Positions 17,560-26,705 of a stretch of DNA of 64,000 bases are shown here, piece after piece; position 1 is the stretch's first letter; every line of letters begins with the position of its first letter. Made by a program: the position numbers and the translations under genes. This DNA is from G965195345 sp965277625 (GTDB taxonomy: Bacteria; Pseudomonadota; Gammaproteobacteria; CAKMZV01). The stretch is taken from positions 496,001 through 560,000 of the forward strand of contig OZ255827.1 in NCBI GenBank assembly GCA_965277625.1, given 5' to 3'. The notes under the pieces were generated by a model. That model ran no database searches. It saw only the letters and a program-made list of their open reading frames with translations, and was not told the DNA's origin.

Positions 17560-18248
17560 AATCGTTCTCCAAATATTGATGAGCCAATACGTAGCATTGT
17601 ACTACCTCCGGCCAAAGCCATTTTCCAATCACCGCTCATACCCATAGACAATGTATCTAAGTTCAAATGAGGAAAGGCTTGTTTGAGCGTGTTGAAAAGA
17701 GCGGTTAGCGTTTGGAAGCTAGCCAAACTTTGAGCCTCATTGAGGTTGGCAGGTGTGATGAGCATTAACCCGCGTACATTGATATGCTCTAAGGTTTGAA
17801 TGGCTTCAATTAAAGGGAAGACTTGGTCTTTTGGAATGCCGGCTTTTTGGGTTTCTTGATGAAGATTTACTTGAATACAAACATTGATCGGTGGCAAATG
17901 TGCTGGGCGCGAGTCATTGAGAATTTTCGCAATTTTAATGCGCTCAATGCTGTGCACCCAATCGGCAATTTTCGCAATTTCAGCCGCTTTATTACTCTGA
18001 ATGGCGCCAATAAAATGCCAAATAATGGGCAGGGCTTCTAATTCAGCGTGCTTGGATTGCAACTCTTGTAAGTAGTTTTCGCCAAAATCAAGCTGACCAC
18101 AGTTATATGCTTCAATGATTTTTTCAGTGCTTTGTTTTTTGCTGACAGCAACCACTGCGCAATCATTGGGGTTACGGTTGCAAGCACAACATTGTTCGTT
18201 AAAGGCGGCCTTAAATTGCGCTAAACTTTGTTGCATTATCATCGCCAT
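17556..18248 (-). CDS. yggS: PLP homeostasis protein YggS
   Basis: 230-residue PLP-binding protein of the YggS/PROSC family, a TIM-barrel like the N-terminal half of alanine racemase. It controls the pool of pyridoxal phosphate and amino acid balance. The PLP lysine is in VVAVSKKQ (near 33-40); GENYLQEL and HFIGAIQSNK are family blocks, and the phosphate site is LSMGMSGDWKMAL...STMLRIGSSIFG. Three ATGs are close together at the start (18248, 18242, 18236) and none has a clear ribosome-binding site; I kept the longest. It sits 4 bp after the oxidoreductase gene and overlaps DUF924 by 4 bp. Confidence 0.92.
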   Translation of the reverse strand: MAMIMQQSLAQFKAAFNEQCCACNRNPNDCAVVAVSKKQSTEKIIEAYNCGQLDFGENYLQELQSKHAELEALPIIWHFIGAIQSNKAAEIAKIADWVHSIERIKIAKILNDSRPAHLPPINVCIQVNLHQETQKAGIPKDQVFPLIEAIQTLEHINVRGLMLITPANLNEAQSLASFQTLTALFNTLKQAFPHLNLDTLSMGMSGDWKMALAGGSTMLRIGSSIFGERL

Positions 18249-18252
18249 GCCG

Positions 18253-19215
18253 TCAACGGACTTTCAGTGTGATTTTCCCTCGTACATGACCCGTCTCTGA
18301 CAGCTCGTGTGCCGCTTGAATGTCGGTTAAATCAAAGTTTTGGGCAATTTCAACCGCCAATTCTCCTGCAGCAACGCTGTCAAGCATGGCATCTAATTGG
18401 GTGCAATCTGAATGTCTTAACAGTCCCAACCCAATTCGTCCAGAATTTTTTGCCGTCTCGATGATGTCCTCTGCTGTGATTGTGGGAATGGTGACGATGG
18501 CACCCGATTTTTTCAGAGCAGCAATGCTGTTTTTGCCCGTTTCAGCGCCAACAAAATCAACAATTAGGTCATAGTATTCATTGGTCAAGGATTGACTTTG
18601 GTAATCAATGGCGGTCACACCAAGCGATTGAACGAAGGCTTGGTTTTTAGTAGAGGCGGTCGCGCTGACTTCAGTCGTTTTTTGCCTGGCAAGTTGAGCG
18701 CAAATATGACCAACGCCGCCTGCGCCTGCTAAGATTAAAACCTTGCTTTGGGGGTGTACATTGACGAGCTCCAAAGCTTGCCAAGCGGTAAAACCTGCCA
18801 AGGGCAAAGCAGCAGCGGTTTGAAAATCTATGCCATTGGGGATTTTTGAGATGTCTGAAGCGGTCGCAACTGTGTATTCGGCATAACTGCCCCCTTTGGT
18901 TAGCATATTGGCTGTGCCACAAACGCGATCATTGACGGCAATGCCTTGTACGTCTTTACCAATTTTTGCAACGGTTCCAGAAAAATCAAAGCCTAATACC
19001 CAAGGTAGCAGGTCTTTAATGGCATTGGCGCCCCAACCTAACCCTTTACGGGTTTTCCAATCGATGGGATTGACAGAAGCATAATGGGTTTGAATCAAAA
19101 CTTCATTGTCATCAATTTCAGGGATTGGCACATTTGCATGGAGTTTGAATTCAGAGGCCTCGCCAAATTGGCTGATCACAGCAGCTTTCATCGATGTTTG
19201 CATGGTTGTACTCAT
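18253..19215 (-). CDS. NADP-dependent quinone oxidoreductase-like MDR protein
   Basis: 320-residue medium-chain dehydrogenase/reductase. The GroES-like N-terminal domain (1-125) lacks the Cys/His zinc ligands, so it belongs to the zinc-free quinone oxidoreductase group. The Rossmann domain carries ILAGAGGVGHICAQLAR (AGGVG) near 160-176. Such enzymes reduce quinones or enones using NADPH; the substrate cannot be read from the sequence. It begins directly after the stop of yggX and precedes yggS by 4 bp, so it is part of the mutY-yggX transcript. Placement with yggX and mutY would fit an oxidative-stress role (inference). Confidence 0.85.
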   Translation of the reverse strand: MSTTMQTSMKAAVISQFGEASEFKLHANVPIPEIDDNEVLIQTHYASVNPIDWKTRKGLGWGANAIKDLLPWVLGFDFSGTVAKIGKDVQGIAVNDRVCGTANMLTKGGSYAEYTVATASDISKIPNGIDFQTAAALPLAGFTAWQALELVNVHPQSKVLILAGAGGVGHICAQLARQKTTEVSATASTKNQAFVQSLGVTAIDYQSQSLTNEYYDLIVDFVGAETGKNSIAALKKSGAIVTIPTITAEDIIETAKNSGRIGLGLLRHSDCTQLDAMLDSVAAGELAVEIAQNFDLTDIQAAHELSETGHVRGKITLKVR

Positions 19216-19485
19216 CTACTCAATGGGTTTAAAGGCGTCGGGTAAATCGATGCCTTCGCCAAATAGAAATTTGGTGCGTTCTTCTGCCAAAAATATGCGC
19301 GCCTTGGGGTCCAATGACGACAGTCGGTATTCATTGATGAGAATGGTTTGATAGCCTATCCATTCTTGCCACGCTAATTTTGAAATTGAGTCATAGATTT
19401 TCTGACCCTCTTCTGTGGGAAATGGGGGGTTATCTAAGCCTTCCATTTCGATTTTATGCTTTTGACAAATTACTTTTCTCGTCAC
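19216..19485 (-). CDS. yggX: Fe(II) trafficking / oxidative-damage protection protein YggX
   Basis: About 89-residue YggX family protein protecting iron-sulfur clusters and linked to Fe(II) trafficking. The motifs RKVIC (Cys near the start), GQKIYDSISKLAWQEW and QTILINEYRLSSLDP are typical. I place the start at GTG 19485 because GGAGA (19491-19495) sits 5 nt before it and the protein then begins M-TRKVIC as in relatives; an ATG at 19497 would add four residues and has no ribosome-binding site. The yggX-mutY pairing is widespread in gammaproteobacteria, where both protect against oxidised DNA or FeS damage; MutY itself carries a [4Fe-4S] cluster. Confidence 0.93.
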   Translation of the reverse strand: MTRKVICQKHKIEMEGLDNPPFPTEEGQKIYDSISKLAWQEWIGYQTILINEYRLSSLDPKARIFLAEERTKFLFGEGIDLPDAFKPIE

Positions 19486-19499
19486 GATGTTCTCCATAT

Positions 19500-20528
19500 T
19501 TAAAATGCATGAGATTGATTAAAATATTGATTGATAACCTGAGTGATTGGCGCAGGCAATCCGATGGCTGGTGGGTTTTCCTGATTGTACCAAAGCCATT
19601 CTTTTGAAGTTAGAGTGAAATCACTATTAGTGCAAGGGGTGACTGTGTAGTCTAAATGATAGTGGGTAAAGGTGGTTCGATCTTGCAAAACCGGCAGATG
19701 TTCTTGCCAGTCGGTGCTCAGCTTTTCCGCTTCAGAACGCGAAGGGAGGCACCATAAATTTGACCAAATGCCTGTTGAAGGTCTTTTCTTTAGTAATACA
19801 TGTTGTTCATTTACGATGAGTAGAAACGCTTCGGATTTCGTCGGCTTGGAGGTTCGGGCTTTTTTGACAGGAATGTCTTTTTGGCAATGGTTTAGGTTGG
19901 CATAACAGCTTTTTGCTAATGGACATTGGCGACAGTTTGGTTGCGCTTGAGTACAGCAGGTGGCCCCTATGTCCATCAATCCTTGGTTGTATCGATCGCA
20001 TGATTTTTGAGGCAAGAGTTGCTCAGCCAATTGCCACAATTGTTTATGCGGTTTTGTTTGTGAAAAATCATCAATTAGACCTTGATGTCTGGCAATGACC
20101 CGTTTGACATTGGCGTCAAGCACCACCGCAGACTGACCCATGGACAATGAAAGGATCGCCCCCGCTGTGGAAGGGCCTATACCCGATAATTGAATGATTG
20201 AATCGTAATCTTTGGGGAAAACACCACCATGCTGAGCACAAATCTGGCAGGCGGCGCGGTGTAAATTTTTGCCACGAGCGTAGTAACCCAATCCCGACCA
20301 CAAGTGCATGACCTCGTTAATGTCTGCAGCCGCCAAACTTTGGATGTTTGGAAACTTTTGCATAAAACGGTCGTAATAGGGAATGACTGTTTGGACTTGA
20401 GTTTGTTGCAGCATGATTTCTGACACCCAGACACGATACGGTGTTTTTTCGAGTTGCCAGGGCAAGTGGCGACGACCATGGTTTTTTTGCCATTTGATGA
20501 TGGTTTCAGAGAATGAATGTTTGGTCAT
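19500..20528 (-). CDS. mutY: Adenine DNA glycosylase MutY
   Basis: 342-residue glycosylase that removes adenine opposite 8-oxoguanine. The N-terminal domain has the helix-hairpin-helix LSGIGPSTAGAIL near 109-121 followed by the catalytic Asp in VVLDANVKRV. The [4Fe-4S] cluster ligands follow exactly the C-x6-C-x2-C-x5-C pattern (CTQAQPNC..C.....C, near 192-208). The C-terminal Nudix-like (MutT-like) domain, about 230-342, recognises 8-oxoG. Length is close to E. coli MutY (350). It is the first gene of the leftward group ending in the asparaginase-domain gene. A 125-bp divergent spacer separates it from xdhC. Confidence 0.96.
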   Translation of the reverse strand: MTKHSFSETIIKWQKNHGRRHLPWQLEKTPYRVWVSEIMLQQTQVQTVIPYYDRFMQKFPNIQSLAAADINEVMHLWSGLGYYARGKNLHRAACQICAQHGGVFPKDYDSIIQLSGIGPSTAGAILSLSMGQSAVVLDANVKRVIARHQGLIDDFSQTKPHKQLWQLAEQLLPQKSCDRYNQGLMDIGATCCTQAQPNCRQCPLAKSCYANLNHCQKDIPVKKARTSKPTKSEAFLLIVNEQHVLLKKRPSTGIWSNLWCLPSRSEAEKLSTDWQEHLPVLQDRTTFTHYHLDYTVTPCTNSDFTLTSKEWLWYNQENPPAIGLPAPITQVINQYFNQSHAF

Positions 20529-20606
20529 ATTTTGAGCCTATCAGAAAAACAGCAAGGTGCAACGATTCACATGATTAAGTGCGCATTGTAAACATTATTG
20601 GCTACA

Positions 20607-20635
20607 ATATCCATTGCAACTGAATAGCTGGATAT
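20607..20635 (+). promoter_or_regulatory. Inverted repeat upstream of xdhC
   Basis: ATATCCA (20607-20613) and TGGATAT (20629-20635) form an inverted repeat with a 15-bp centre, ending 18 bp before the xdhC start. It could be the operator of a purine-responsive regulator or an mRNA stem; no regulator gene lies nearby to confirm this. Confidence 0.35.
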
Positions 20636-20653
20636 ACGCGAGATTATGGAAGT

Positions 20654-21760
20654 ATGTGGTTAGACATCATTAAGCCTCTGTGGGCAGAGAAAAAGCCTTT
20701 TATTTTAATCACAGTGATTGAAATCAAAGGCTCTGCCCCTTGTACTGCTGGAACTAAAATGGTTTATGATGGCGAAAGTTTTATGGGGACCGTCGGTGGT
20801 GGGCGCTTAGAACTACAAATCAGCGAAACGGCAAAAACGCTGTTCAAATCACCTGCCAAAGACCCTTCAGCATGCTTAATCAAGACCTTTGCATTAGGTG
20901 TGGAATTGGATCAATGTTGTGGTGGCATGGTTAAAATTTGTGTAGAAAAAATCGCCCCCACTGAAACATCATCAGCCACCTTTTCTTGGTTAGATAGGCT
21001 GTATGAGCGGCCTGCTGAGCAGCCTTGTTTGTTACTGTCGTTGTACAAGGCCGACGAACAAGTCTGTCAGAAATGGCTTTATACCCAACATTGTGGATTA
21101 GATGCCATGGAGAAGGCATACCAGTCTGCGCTGCTACCTCTTTGCCAAAAGATGATGGAGACTGGCGCAGAACAGGCTTTTACCTTATATGATGGGGCAG
21201 GTGCTGAAAATGATGCATTGCGAACCCTAGATAACCAGCTATTAAGTATAGAGCGACTGAGTGTTGAAGATTTATTGCCGGTTGCTTTGTTTGGTGCAGG
21301 CCATGTGGGGCAGGCCTTAGTGCCCATGATCAAAAATTTACCCATCCACCTGTATTGGATTGATGATCGGCAATCTGCTTTGGGCGATTATGCGAATCAA
21401 CAAAAAAATATAAGTATAATATGTTCAGATTTTGAAAAAGCATTAAACAAAATTCCGCCGAATGCATGTTATCTTGTGATAACATATGACCATCAAGTGG
21501 ATTTTAATTTGTGTCAACATATTATGAATAATAAGACGTTTAGTTATCTTGGGCTCATTGGCTCTGAAGTCAAAGCCAAGCGTTTTAGGCATCGTTTAGC
21601 CAAAGCAGGCTTGAACCAGAGCACCATAGATCGCTTACAGTGCCCAATTGGTAAGAAATATCAGTTCAGTAAATCACCAGAAGTTACGGCCATATCTATA
21701 GCTAATGAAGTTGTTGAACAAATTAACCAGTATAATAAATTCCCATGCGCCACCAATTAG
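20654..21760 (+). CDS. XdhC/CoxI family molybdenum cofactor insertion protein
   Basis: 368 residues. The N-terminal XdhC_CoxI domain shows GSAPCTAGTKMVY and GTVGGGRLE (near 25-57) and the conserved QCCGG (near 95). The C-terminal Rossmann domain shows LFGAGHVGQAL (near 214-224) and GLIGSEVKAKR. Family members bind and sulfurate molybdenum cofactor before its insertion into xanthine dehydrogenase. No xdhA/xdhB is present in this window. The start at 20654 overlaps no RBS that I can call. The last 16 bp overlap the start of the ABC importer ATPase, so xdhC leads that operon, which argues that the importer brings in purines or nucleosides (inference). Confidence 0.85.
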   Translation: MWLDIIKPLWAEKKPFILITVIEIKGSAPCTAGTKMVYDGESFMGTVGGGRLELQISETAKTLFKSPAKDPSACLIKTFALGVELDQCCGGMVKICVEKIAPTETSSATFSWLDRLYERPAEQPCLLLSLYKADEQVCQKWLYTQHCGLDAMEKAYQSALLPLCQKMMETGAEQAFTLYDGAGAENDALRTLDNQLLSIERLSVEDLLPVALFGAGHVGQALVPMIKNLPIHLYWIDDRQSALGDYANQQKNISIICSDFEKALNKIPPNACYLVITYDHQVDFNLCQHIMNNKTFSYLGLIGSEVKAKRFRHRLAKAGLNQSTIDRLQCPIGKKYQFSKSPEVTAISIANEVVEQINQYNKFPCATN

Positions 21761-23229
21761 TTCTAAAAAACATATCCAAACGCTATGGTCAGCTTCAAGC
21801 ATGCGACCAAGTTAATCTGGTGATTAAACCTGCCAGTATCCATGCTTTGTTGGGTGAGAACGGCGCTGGAAAAAGCACACTGGTCAATATCATTTATGGC
21901 TTGGTTGAAAAAGATTCAGGACAAATACTGTTTGAAGACCAAGAAATAGTCATCGACTCACCGATAAAAGCGCGTCAAGCGGGTATAGGCATCGTTTTTC
22001 AACACTTTGAATTGTTCGATGTATTAACGGTGATGGAGAATATTTTGCTCGGCGTTGACTTCAAAGGCAGTCGACAAGAACTGGCTCAGCACGTGATGGA
22101 GATCAGTAAAAATTATCATTTAGAAATCGACCCAAATGCTTTGATCAGCGATCTCTCCACCGGTGAGAAACAGCGCGTAGAAATCATTCGGTGTCTGTTA
22201 CAAAAACCCAAATTACTCATATTAGATGAGCCTACTTCGGTGCTAACGCCCGTCGAAACGAACCATTTGTTCGATACTTTGAGGAAATTGCGCGATGAGG
22301 GCTGCTCGATTTTATTCATTGGTCACAAATTAAATGAAATCAAACAAATATGTGATGAAGCCACCGTGTTACGCAGAGGCAAAAATGCTGGCGTGTGCGA
22401 TTTGACCCACTTAGAAGTCGCTGAAATTGCTGAAATGATGGTTGGCTCGAAGGTCAGCGATTATTTAGATCGCAGCAATGCGGCGGGTAAAGAGGCGGTA
22501 CTAAGCCTCAAACATCCAACCAAGGAAGAACATCCAGATGAGGCTTTTTCAGTACGAGAATTGGTATTGAAAAGTGGCTGTATTACAGGGATTGCAGGCA
22601 TCTCAGGGCATGGTCAAGACCCTTTAATGTCGTATTTGGCTGGTGAAACAATCGGTCAGAACGGAGAGATCATCTTCTTGGGGCAGAACATTGAGCAATG
22701 GGGCGTTAAGCAAAGAAATGCCGCAGGGATATTATTCGTCCCCACAGAACGATTGGGACGCTCCGCAGTGACCCAATTAAGTTTGTTAGAGAACGCGCTG
22801 CTCGGCATTTCAAAACCCAAAAAGTTTGATATAAAAGGCTTGATAAATTATCGAGCATTAGCGGGTTTTTCTGATCAAGTTATTGACGATTTTTCCGTTA
22901 AAACCGAAAGCCATCAGAGTTTGGCAAGCAGCCTCTCAGGTGGTAATTTACAAAAGTACATCGTCGGTAGAACGATTCTGCAATCCCCCAAAGTTTTGTT
23001 GATTTCTAATCCAACTTGGGGCGTTGACATTCAATCGGCCATTTTCATTCGCAATCAAATCATTGCAATGCGAGATGCTGGCGTGGCGATTTTAATCGTC
23101 TCAGAAGACTTGGATGAAACCTTTACATTATGTGATGAATTGGCAGTCATCAAAGATGGACACGTCGGTGAGGTACAGCCCATTGAACAGCTGACCTTAG
23201 AAGATGTGGGCTTAATGATGACCGCGTAG
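21745..23229 (+). CDS. Nucleoside/purine ABC importer, tandem ATPase subunit
   Basis: 494-residue double ATPase of the BMP-family nucleoside importer type (YufO/RbsA-like). First half: Walker A GENGAGKST (about 36-44), signature LSTGEKQRVEI, Walker B LLILDEPTS. Second half: a degenerate Walker A (GISGHGQDPLM), signature SLSGGNLQKYIVGR, and a degenerate Walker B (VLLISNPTWGVD, with no Asp-Glu), so probably only one site hydrolyses ATP, as is usual in this class. It drives two permeases encoded right after it and a BmpA-like binding protein. The start overlaps the end of xdhC by 16 bp, implying coupled translation; 16 bp separate it from the first permease. Confidence 0.9.
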   Translation: MRHQLVLKNISKRYGQLQACDQVNLVIKPASIHALLGENGAGKSTLVNIIYGLVEKDSGQILFEDQEIVIDSPIKARQAGIGIVFQHFELFDVLTVMENILLGVDFKGSRQELAQHVMEISKNYHLEIDPNALISDLSTGEKQRVEIIRCLLQKPKLLILDEPTSVLTPVETNHLFDTLRKLRDEGCSILFIGHKLNEIKQICDEATVLRRGKNAGVCDLTHLEVAEIAEMMVGSKVSDYLDRSNAAGKEAVLSLKHPTKEEHPDEAFSVRELVLKSGCITGIAGISGHGQDPLMSYLAGETIGQNGEIIFLGQNIEQWGVKQRNAAGILFVPTERLGRSAVTQLSLLENALLGISKPKKFDIKGLINYRALAGFSDQVIDDFSVKTESHQSLASSLSGGNLQKYIVGRTILQSPKVLLISNPTWGVDIQSAIFIRNQIIAMRDAGVAILIVSEDLDETFTLCDELAVIKDGHVGEVQPIEQLTLEDVGLMMTA

Positions 23230-23245
23230 GTAATGAAAGAATACT

Positions 23246-24325
23246 ATGGCTATACCAATCAAAATCGTTAAAAAAGACATAGACCCCAGCAATTTTGCAT
23301 CGGCATTTTCTGTGCCTCTTTTTGCTATATTTTCCACCTTAGTGACCAGTTCGCTATTGCTTTGGTTGCTTGGTTATCCCATCTTGCCAACCTTTGAAGC
23401 TTTTTTTGTGACACCGCTGAGTACGGTTTACGAATTTTCAGAAGTGCTGATGAAAGCGACCGTTTTAGTCATCATCGGCTTGGGGCTGGCGATTGGATTT
23501 AGAGCCAATGTTTGGAATATTGGTGCTGAAGGGCAATTCATATTTGGTGCAATTGGGGGGAGCGTCGTTGCGCTGTATTTCCATGGGCAAGAAGGTTTTC
23601 ATATCATCCCATTGATGATCATTGCTGGGATTTTAGGGGGCATGTTTTGGGGCATGATACCCGCCTTACTGAAAACCAAATATGGTGCCAATGAAATTTT
23701 AAGTTCGCTGATGCTGGTCTATATTGCTCAGCTGTTTTTAAGCTATCTAACCCATGGGCCTTTGCGCGACCCAGATGGGTTAAACTTCCCACAAACGGTC
23801 TATTTCAGCGAATCTGCCATATATCCTTACCTCATTGAAGGGACGCGATTGAGCATCACACCCTTTTTACTTTTAGCCTTGTATCCCTTCTTGTATTTGC
23901 TGTTAAAACGCTCGTACATTGGTTATCAGATGCGGGTGACTGGGCTCTCCCCCGTTGCTGCCCGATTTGCTGGTTTCAGCACCAAAAAGATGGTGTGGGT
24001 GAGCTTTATATTGTGTGGAGGACTGGCGGGTTTAGCTGGCATCAGTGAAGTTTCAGCCAACATTTCCCAGTTGGTACCCATCATCTCTCCAGGTTATGGT
24101 TTTACGGCTATTATTGTGGCATTTTTAGGGCGTTTGAACCCCATAGGGATATTGTTTTCTGGTTTCTTATTGGCACTGGTATTTATAGGGGCGCAAACGG
24201 CGCAAATCGAACTGGGCTTGCCCGTATCAATTGGCGGCATTTTTCAAGGGCTTATACTATTCAACGTCTTAGCAGCAGACTTTGTACTTCAATACAGAAT
24301 TCAATGGGGGCATAAAGCCGCTTAA
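23246..24325 (+). CDS. Nucleoside ABC importer permease 1
   Basis: 359-residue integral membrane protein of the BPD_transp_2 (LivHM/RbsC/YufP) family, about 8-10 hydrophobic segments. Family blocks include GLGLAIGFRANVWNIGAEGQ (near 76-95) and YGFTAIIVAFLGRLNPIG (near 285-302). It pairs with the next permease to form the channel. It lies 16 bp after the ATPase gene and 27 bp before permease 2. Substrate class is inferred from the BMP binding protein and from xdhC at the head of the operon. Confidence 0.9.
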   Translation: MAIPIKIVKKDIDPSNFASAFSVPLFAIFSTLVTSSLLLWLLGYPILPTFEAFFVTPLSTVYEFSEVLMKATVLVIIGLGLAIGFRANVWNIGAEGQFIFGAIGGSVVALYFHGQEGFHIIPLMIIAGILGGMFWGMIPALLKTKYGANEILSSLMLVYIAQLFLSYLTHGPLRDPDGLNFPQTVYFSESAIYPYLIEGTRLSITPFLLLALYPFLYLLLKRSYIGYQMRVTGLSPVAARFAGFSTKKMVWVSFILCGGLAGLAGISEVSANISQLVPIISPGYGFTAIIVAFLGRLNPIGILFSGFLLALVFIGAQTAQIELGLPVSIGGIFQGLILFNVLAADFVLQYRIQWGHKAA

Positions 24326-24352
24326 CCAGCTTATACGGAATATATAAATATT

Positions 24353-25276
24353 ATGGACATCGTTATTATCATTATTTACTCTGCTATTTCTGCGATGATT
24401 CCGCTGATGCTTGCTGGGCTCGGTGAATTGGTTTGTGAGAAGTCAGGTGTTCTAAATTTGGGTCTTGAAGGCACCATGATCATGGGTTGTGTGAGTGGAT
24501 TCATTGCGGCATTTTTGACCAACAGCCTGGTATTAGGATTCATTGTTGCCATATTTGCTGGTATGGGCATGTCATTATTATTTGGCGTATTTGTTGTTTA
24601 TTTAAAGACCAATCAAGTGGCCACTGGACTGGCTTTAACCATATTCGGTATTGGTCTTAGTGCCTTCTTAGGTCTGGAGTATGAAGGCTCACCCTTAGAT
24701 GGTTTACAAAATATATATATCCCCATCTTGTCAGATCTGCCTGTTGTGGGTCAACTGCTATTCCAGCATGATGTGGTTGTCTATCTAACTTTTGCCTTGT
24801 TATTTTTCGCCCACTATTTCTTTAAACACATGCGTTGGGGACTGATTGTTAGAGCCGTTGGTGAAAACCATCACGCGGCATTTTCAATGGGTTATTCGGT
24901 TAAAAGAATTCGTTTATTTGCCGTGCTTTTTGGCGGCGCAATGACTGGCATGGCAGGTGCATATCTATCACTGGTTTATACCCCACTATGGGCTGAAAAC
25001 ATGACGGCTGGTCGGGGTTGGATTGCCCTTGTATTAGTGGTATTCGCCGCATGGCAACCCATTCGATTATTGTTTGGTGCTTTTTTATTCGGCTTGGTCA
25101 GCATATTTCAATTGTTCTTGCAAGGCAACACTGGCTTCTTGAACGCCATCCCAACAGAGATATTCTCCATGCTGCCTTATCTAACCACCATTATTGTATT
25201 GGTCATTTTATCTTCTCAAAAGCAAAAGAATCGCTACAATGCGCCCGGCAATCTGGGCACCCCTTTTCAGCAATAG
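24353..25276 (+). CDS. Nucleoside ABC importer permease 2
   Basis: 307-residue membrane protein of the same BPD_transp_2 family (YufQ-like). The block LGELVCEKSGVLNLGLEGTM (near 22-41) is diagnostic, and GRGWIALVLVVFAAWQP (near 221-237) is the second. Eight or more hydrophobic helices. It completes the importer. The next gene, the binding protein, follows after 278 bp with its own hairpin and strong ribosome-binding site, so expression is probably adjusted between the two. Confidence 0.9.
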   Translation: MDIVIIIIYSAISAMIPLMLAGLGELVCEKSGVLNLGLEGTMIMGCVSGFIAAFLTNSLVLGFIVAIFAGMGMSLLFGVFVVYLKTNQVATGLALTIFGIGLSAFLGLEYEGSPLDGLQNIYIPILSDLPVVGQLLFQHDVVVYLTFALLFFAHYFFKHMRWGLIVRAVGENHHAAFSMGYSVKRIRLFAVLFGGAMTGMAGAYLSLVYTPLWAENMTAGRGWIALVLVVFAAWQPIRLLFGAFLFGLVSIFQLFLQGNTGFLNAIPTEIFSMLPYLTTIIVLVILSSQKQKNRYNAPGNLGTPFQQ

Positions 25277-25491
25277 CTGAGTTTAAGCAAAAGTTCAAAA
25301 CCACTACGGGTTTGTGCATTAATAATCAATCCCATTGATCATAAACTTAGAAACCATTCATTAGCGTTCAATCTAAAGCGTTTCTAGTAATGTCTAAGCT
25401 TGATTGCAATCTACAATTTACTTCCTCAATAACTTGATTAAACTAATACTGGGACATTTTTTTTAGATACAAGTACAATGGTAAGCAAGGT

Positions 25492-25526
25492 TAAATTGTG
25501 AAAGGCACAATTTAGTTGCTTTTTTT
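25492..25526 (+). terminator. Hairpin with T-run between permease 2 and binding protein
   Basis: TAAATTGTG (25492-25500) - AAAGG - CACAATTTA (25506-25514), a perfect 9-bp stem, then GTTGC and a run of seven T (25520-25526). It resembles an intrinsic terminator or attenuator placed 28 nt before the binding-protein gene. It may instead protect a processed binding-protein mRNA. Confidence 0.55.
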
Positions 25527-25543
25527 AAAATTCTAAATAATTT

Positions 25544-25549
25544 AAGGAG
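25544..25549 (+). promoter_or_regulatory. Strong RBS of binding protein gene
   Basis: AAGGAG 5 nt before the ATG at 25555, far better than those of the upstream ABC genes; it fits the high stoichiometry expected of a periplasmic binding protein. Confidence 0.7.
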
Positions 25550-25554
25550 TTGAG

Positions 25555-26613
25555 ATGAAAAAATTATTAATCGCTCTAGTCAGTGTTTTCGTAGTCACAT
25601 TTCAAGCACAGGCGGCCGATAAGCCATTGAAAATTGGCTTTGTTTATGTCAGTCCAATCGGTGATGCTGGGTGGACGTTTCAGCATGATTTGGGACGCAT
25701 TGGGATTGAAAAAGAATTTGGCGATCGCATTGAAACTAAATACATTGAAAGCGTCGCTGAAGGCCCTGATGCTGAGAGAGTCATTCGTAAACTTGCGAGT
25801 ACGGGCTATGGTTTGATATTTGCCACGTCTTTTGGCTTTATGAATCCAACACTCAAAACCGCTCAAAGATTTCCAAAAGTGGTATTTGAGCACGCCACAG
25901 GTTATAAAACGTCCAAAAACATGGGTAACTATTCGCCACGTTTCTACGAAGGCAGATATTTATCAGGCATTGCTGCTGGTGCTAAAACCAAAACCAACGT
26001 CATTGGTTACGTGGGTGCATTCCCAATTCCAGAAGTGGTGAGAGGTATTAACGCATTTGCATTGGGTGCGCGCAGTGTTAACCCAGATGTTGTGGTTAAG
26101 GTCGTATGGGTGAACTCTTGGTATGATCCAGGTAAGGAATCAGAAGCGGCCAACAGCTTAATCACACAAAATGCGGATGTGTTAACGCATCATACCGATT
26201 CTATTGCCATCGTCAAAGCCGCTGCAAGCAAAGGCAAGTTCTCCATATCGTATCATTCTGATATGCAAAAACACGGTGGACAATCTCAAATAGGTGCTGT
26301 GGTCCATAAATGGACTAAGTTTTACAGTGAAAAAGTCAATGAAGTATTGAGCGGCACTTGGAAAAGTGAGTCTAAATGGTTAGGCATCAAAGAAGGCATG
26401 GTTGATTTTTATGTGACTGCCCCAATGGATGCTTCGGTAAAAAGCAAAATTGCTAAGGCGAGAGCAGGCATCGTTGATGGCTCTGTTCATCCATTTGCTG
26501 GACCGATAAAAAATCAACAAGGCAAGATGATGATCAATGAAGGTGCCAGCGCAGATGATAAAGCACTGGGCTCAATGAACTACTTTGTCGAAGGTGTAGA
26601 AGGCAAACTTTAA
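25555..26613 (+). CDS. BMP-family periplasmic nucleoside-binding protein
   Basis: 352 residues. The Sec signal peptide MKKLLIALVSVFVVTFQAQA ends in an AxA-type site at about residue 20, with no lipobox Cys, so a soluble periplasmic protein. The mature part matches the basic membrane protein (BMP/PnrA/Med) family: GFVYVSPIGDAGWTFQHD near 29-46, then YGLIFATSFGF, then GYVGAFPIPEVVRGINAF. BMP proteins bind purine or pyrimidine nucleosides or bases for import. It forms the importer with the upstream ATPase and permeases. It is followed by a clear intrinsic terminator at 26671. Confidence 0.92.
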   Translation: MKKLLIALVSVFVVTFQAQAADKPLKIGFVYVSPIGDAGWTFQHDLGRIGIEKEFGDRIETKYIESVAEGPDAERVIRKLASTGYGLIFATSFGFMNPTLKTAQRFPKVVFEHATGYKTSKNMGNYSPRFYEGRYLSGIAAGAKTKTNVIGYVGAFPIPEVVRGINAFALGARSVNPDVVVKVVWVNSWYDPGKESEAANSLITQNADVLTHHTDSIAIVKAAASKGKFSISYHSDMQKHGGQSQIGAVVHKWTKFYSEKVNEVLSGTWKSESKWLGIKEGMVDFYVTAPMDASVKSKIAKARAGIVDGSVHPFAGPIKNQQGKMMINEGASADDKALGSMNYFVEGVEGKL

Positions 26614-26670
26614 CCCTTCATAAAAAAATTATTCTTGAATTTAGGTCACTAACTTCAAGAGAAACTAACG

Positions 26671-26705
26671 CAGACTGGGCTGTTAAAAGCTCAGTCTGTG
26701 TTTTT
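26671..26705 (+). terminator. Intrinsic terminator after the ABC operon
   Basis: CAGACTGGGC (26671-26680) pairs with GCTCAGTCTG (26689-26698) as a 10-bp stem with one G-U pair and an 8-nt loop, followed by TGTTTTT. It ends the xdhC-ABC-BMP operon; the remaining gap to 26860 shows nothing else clear. Confidence 0.8.
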
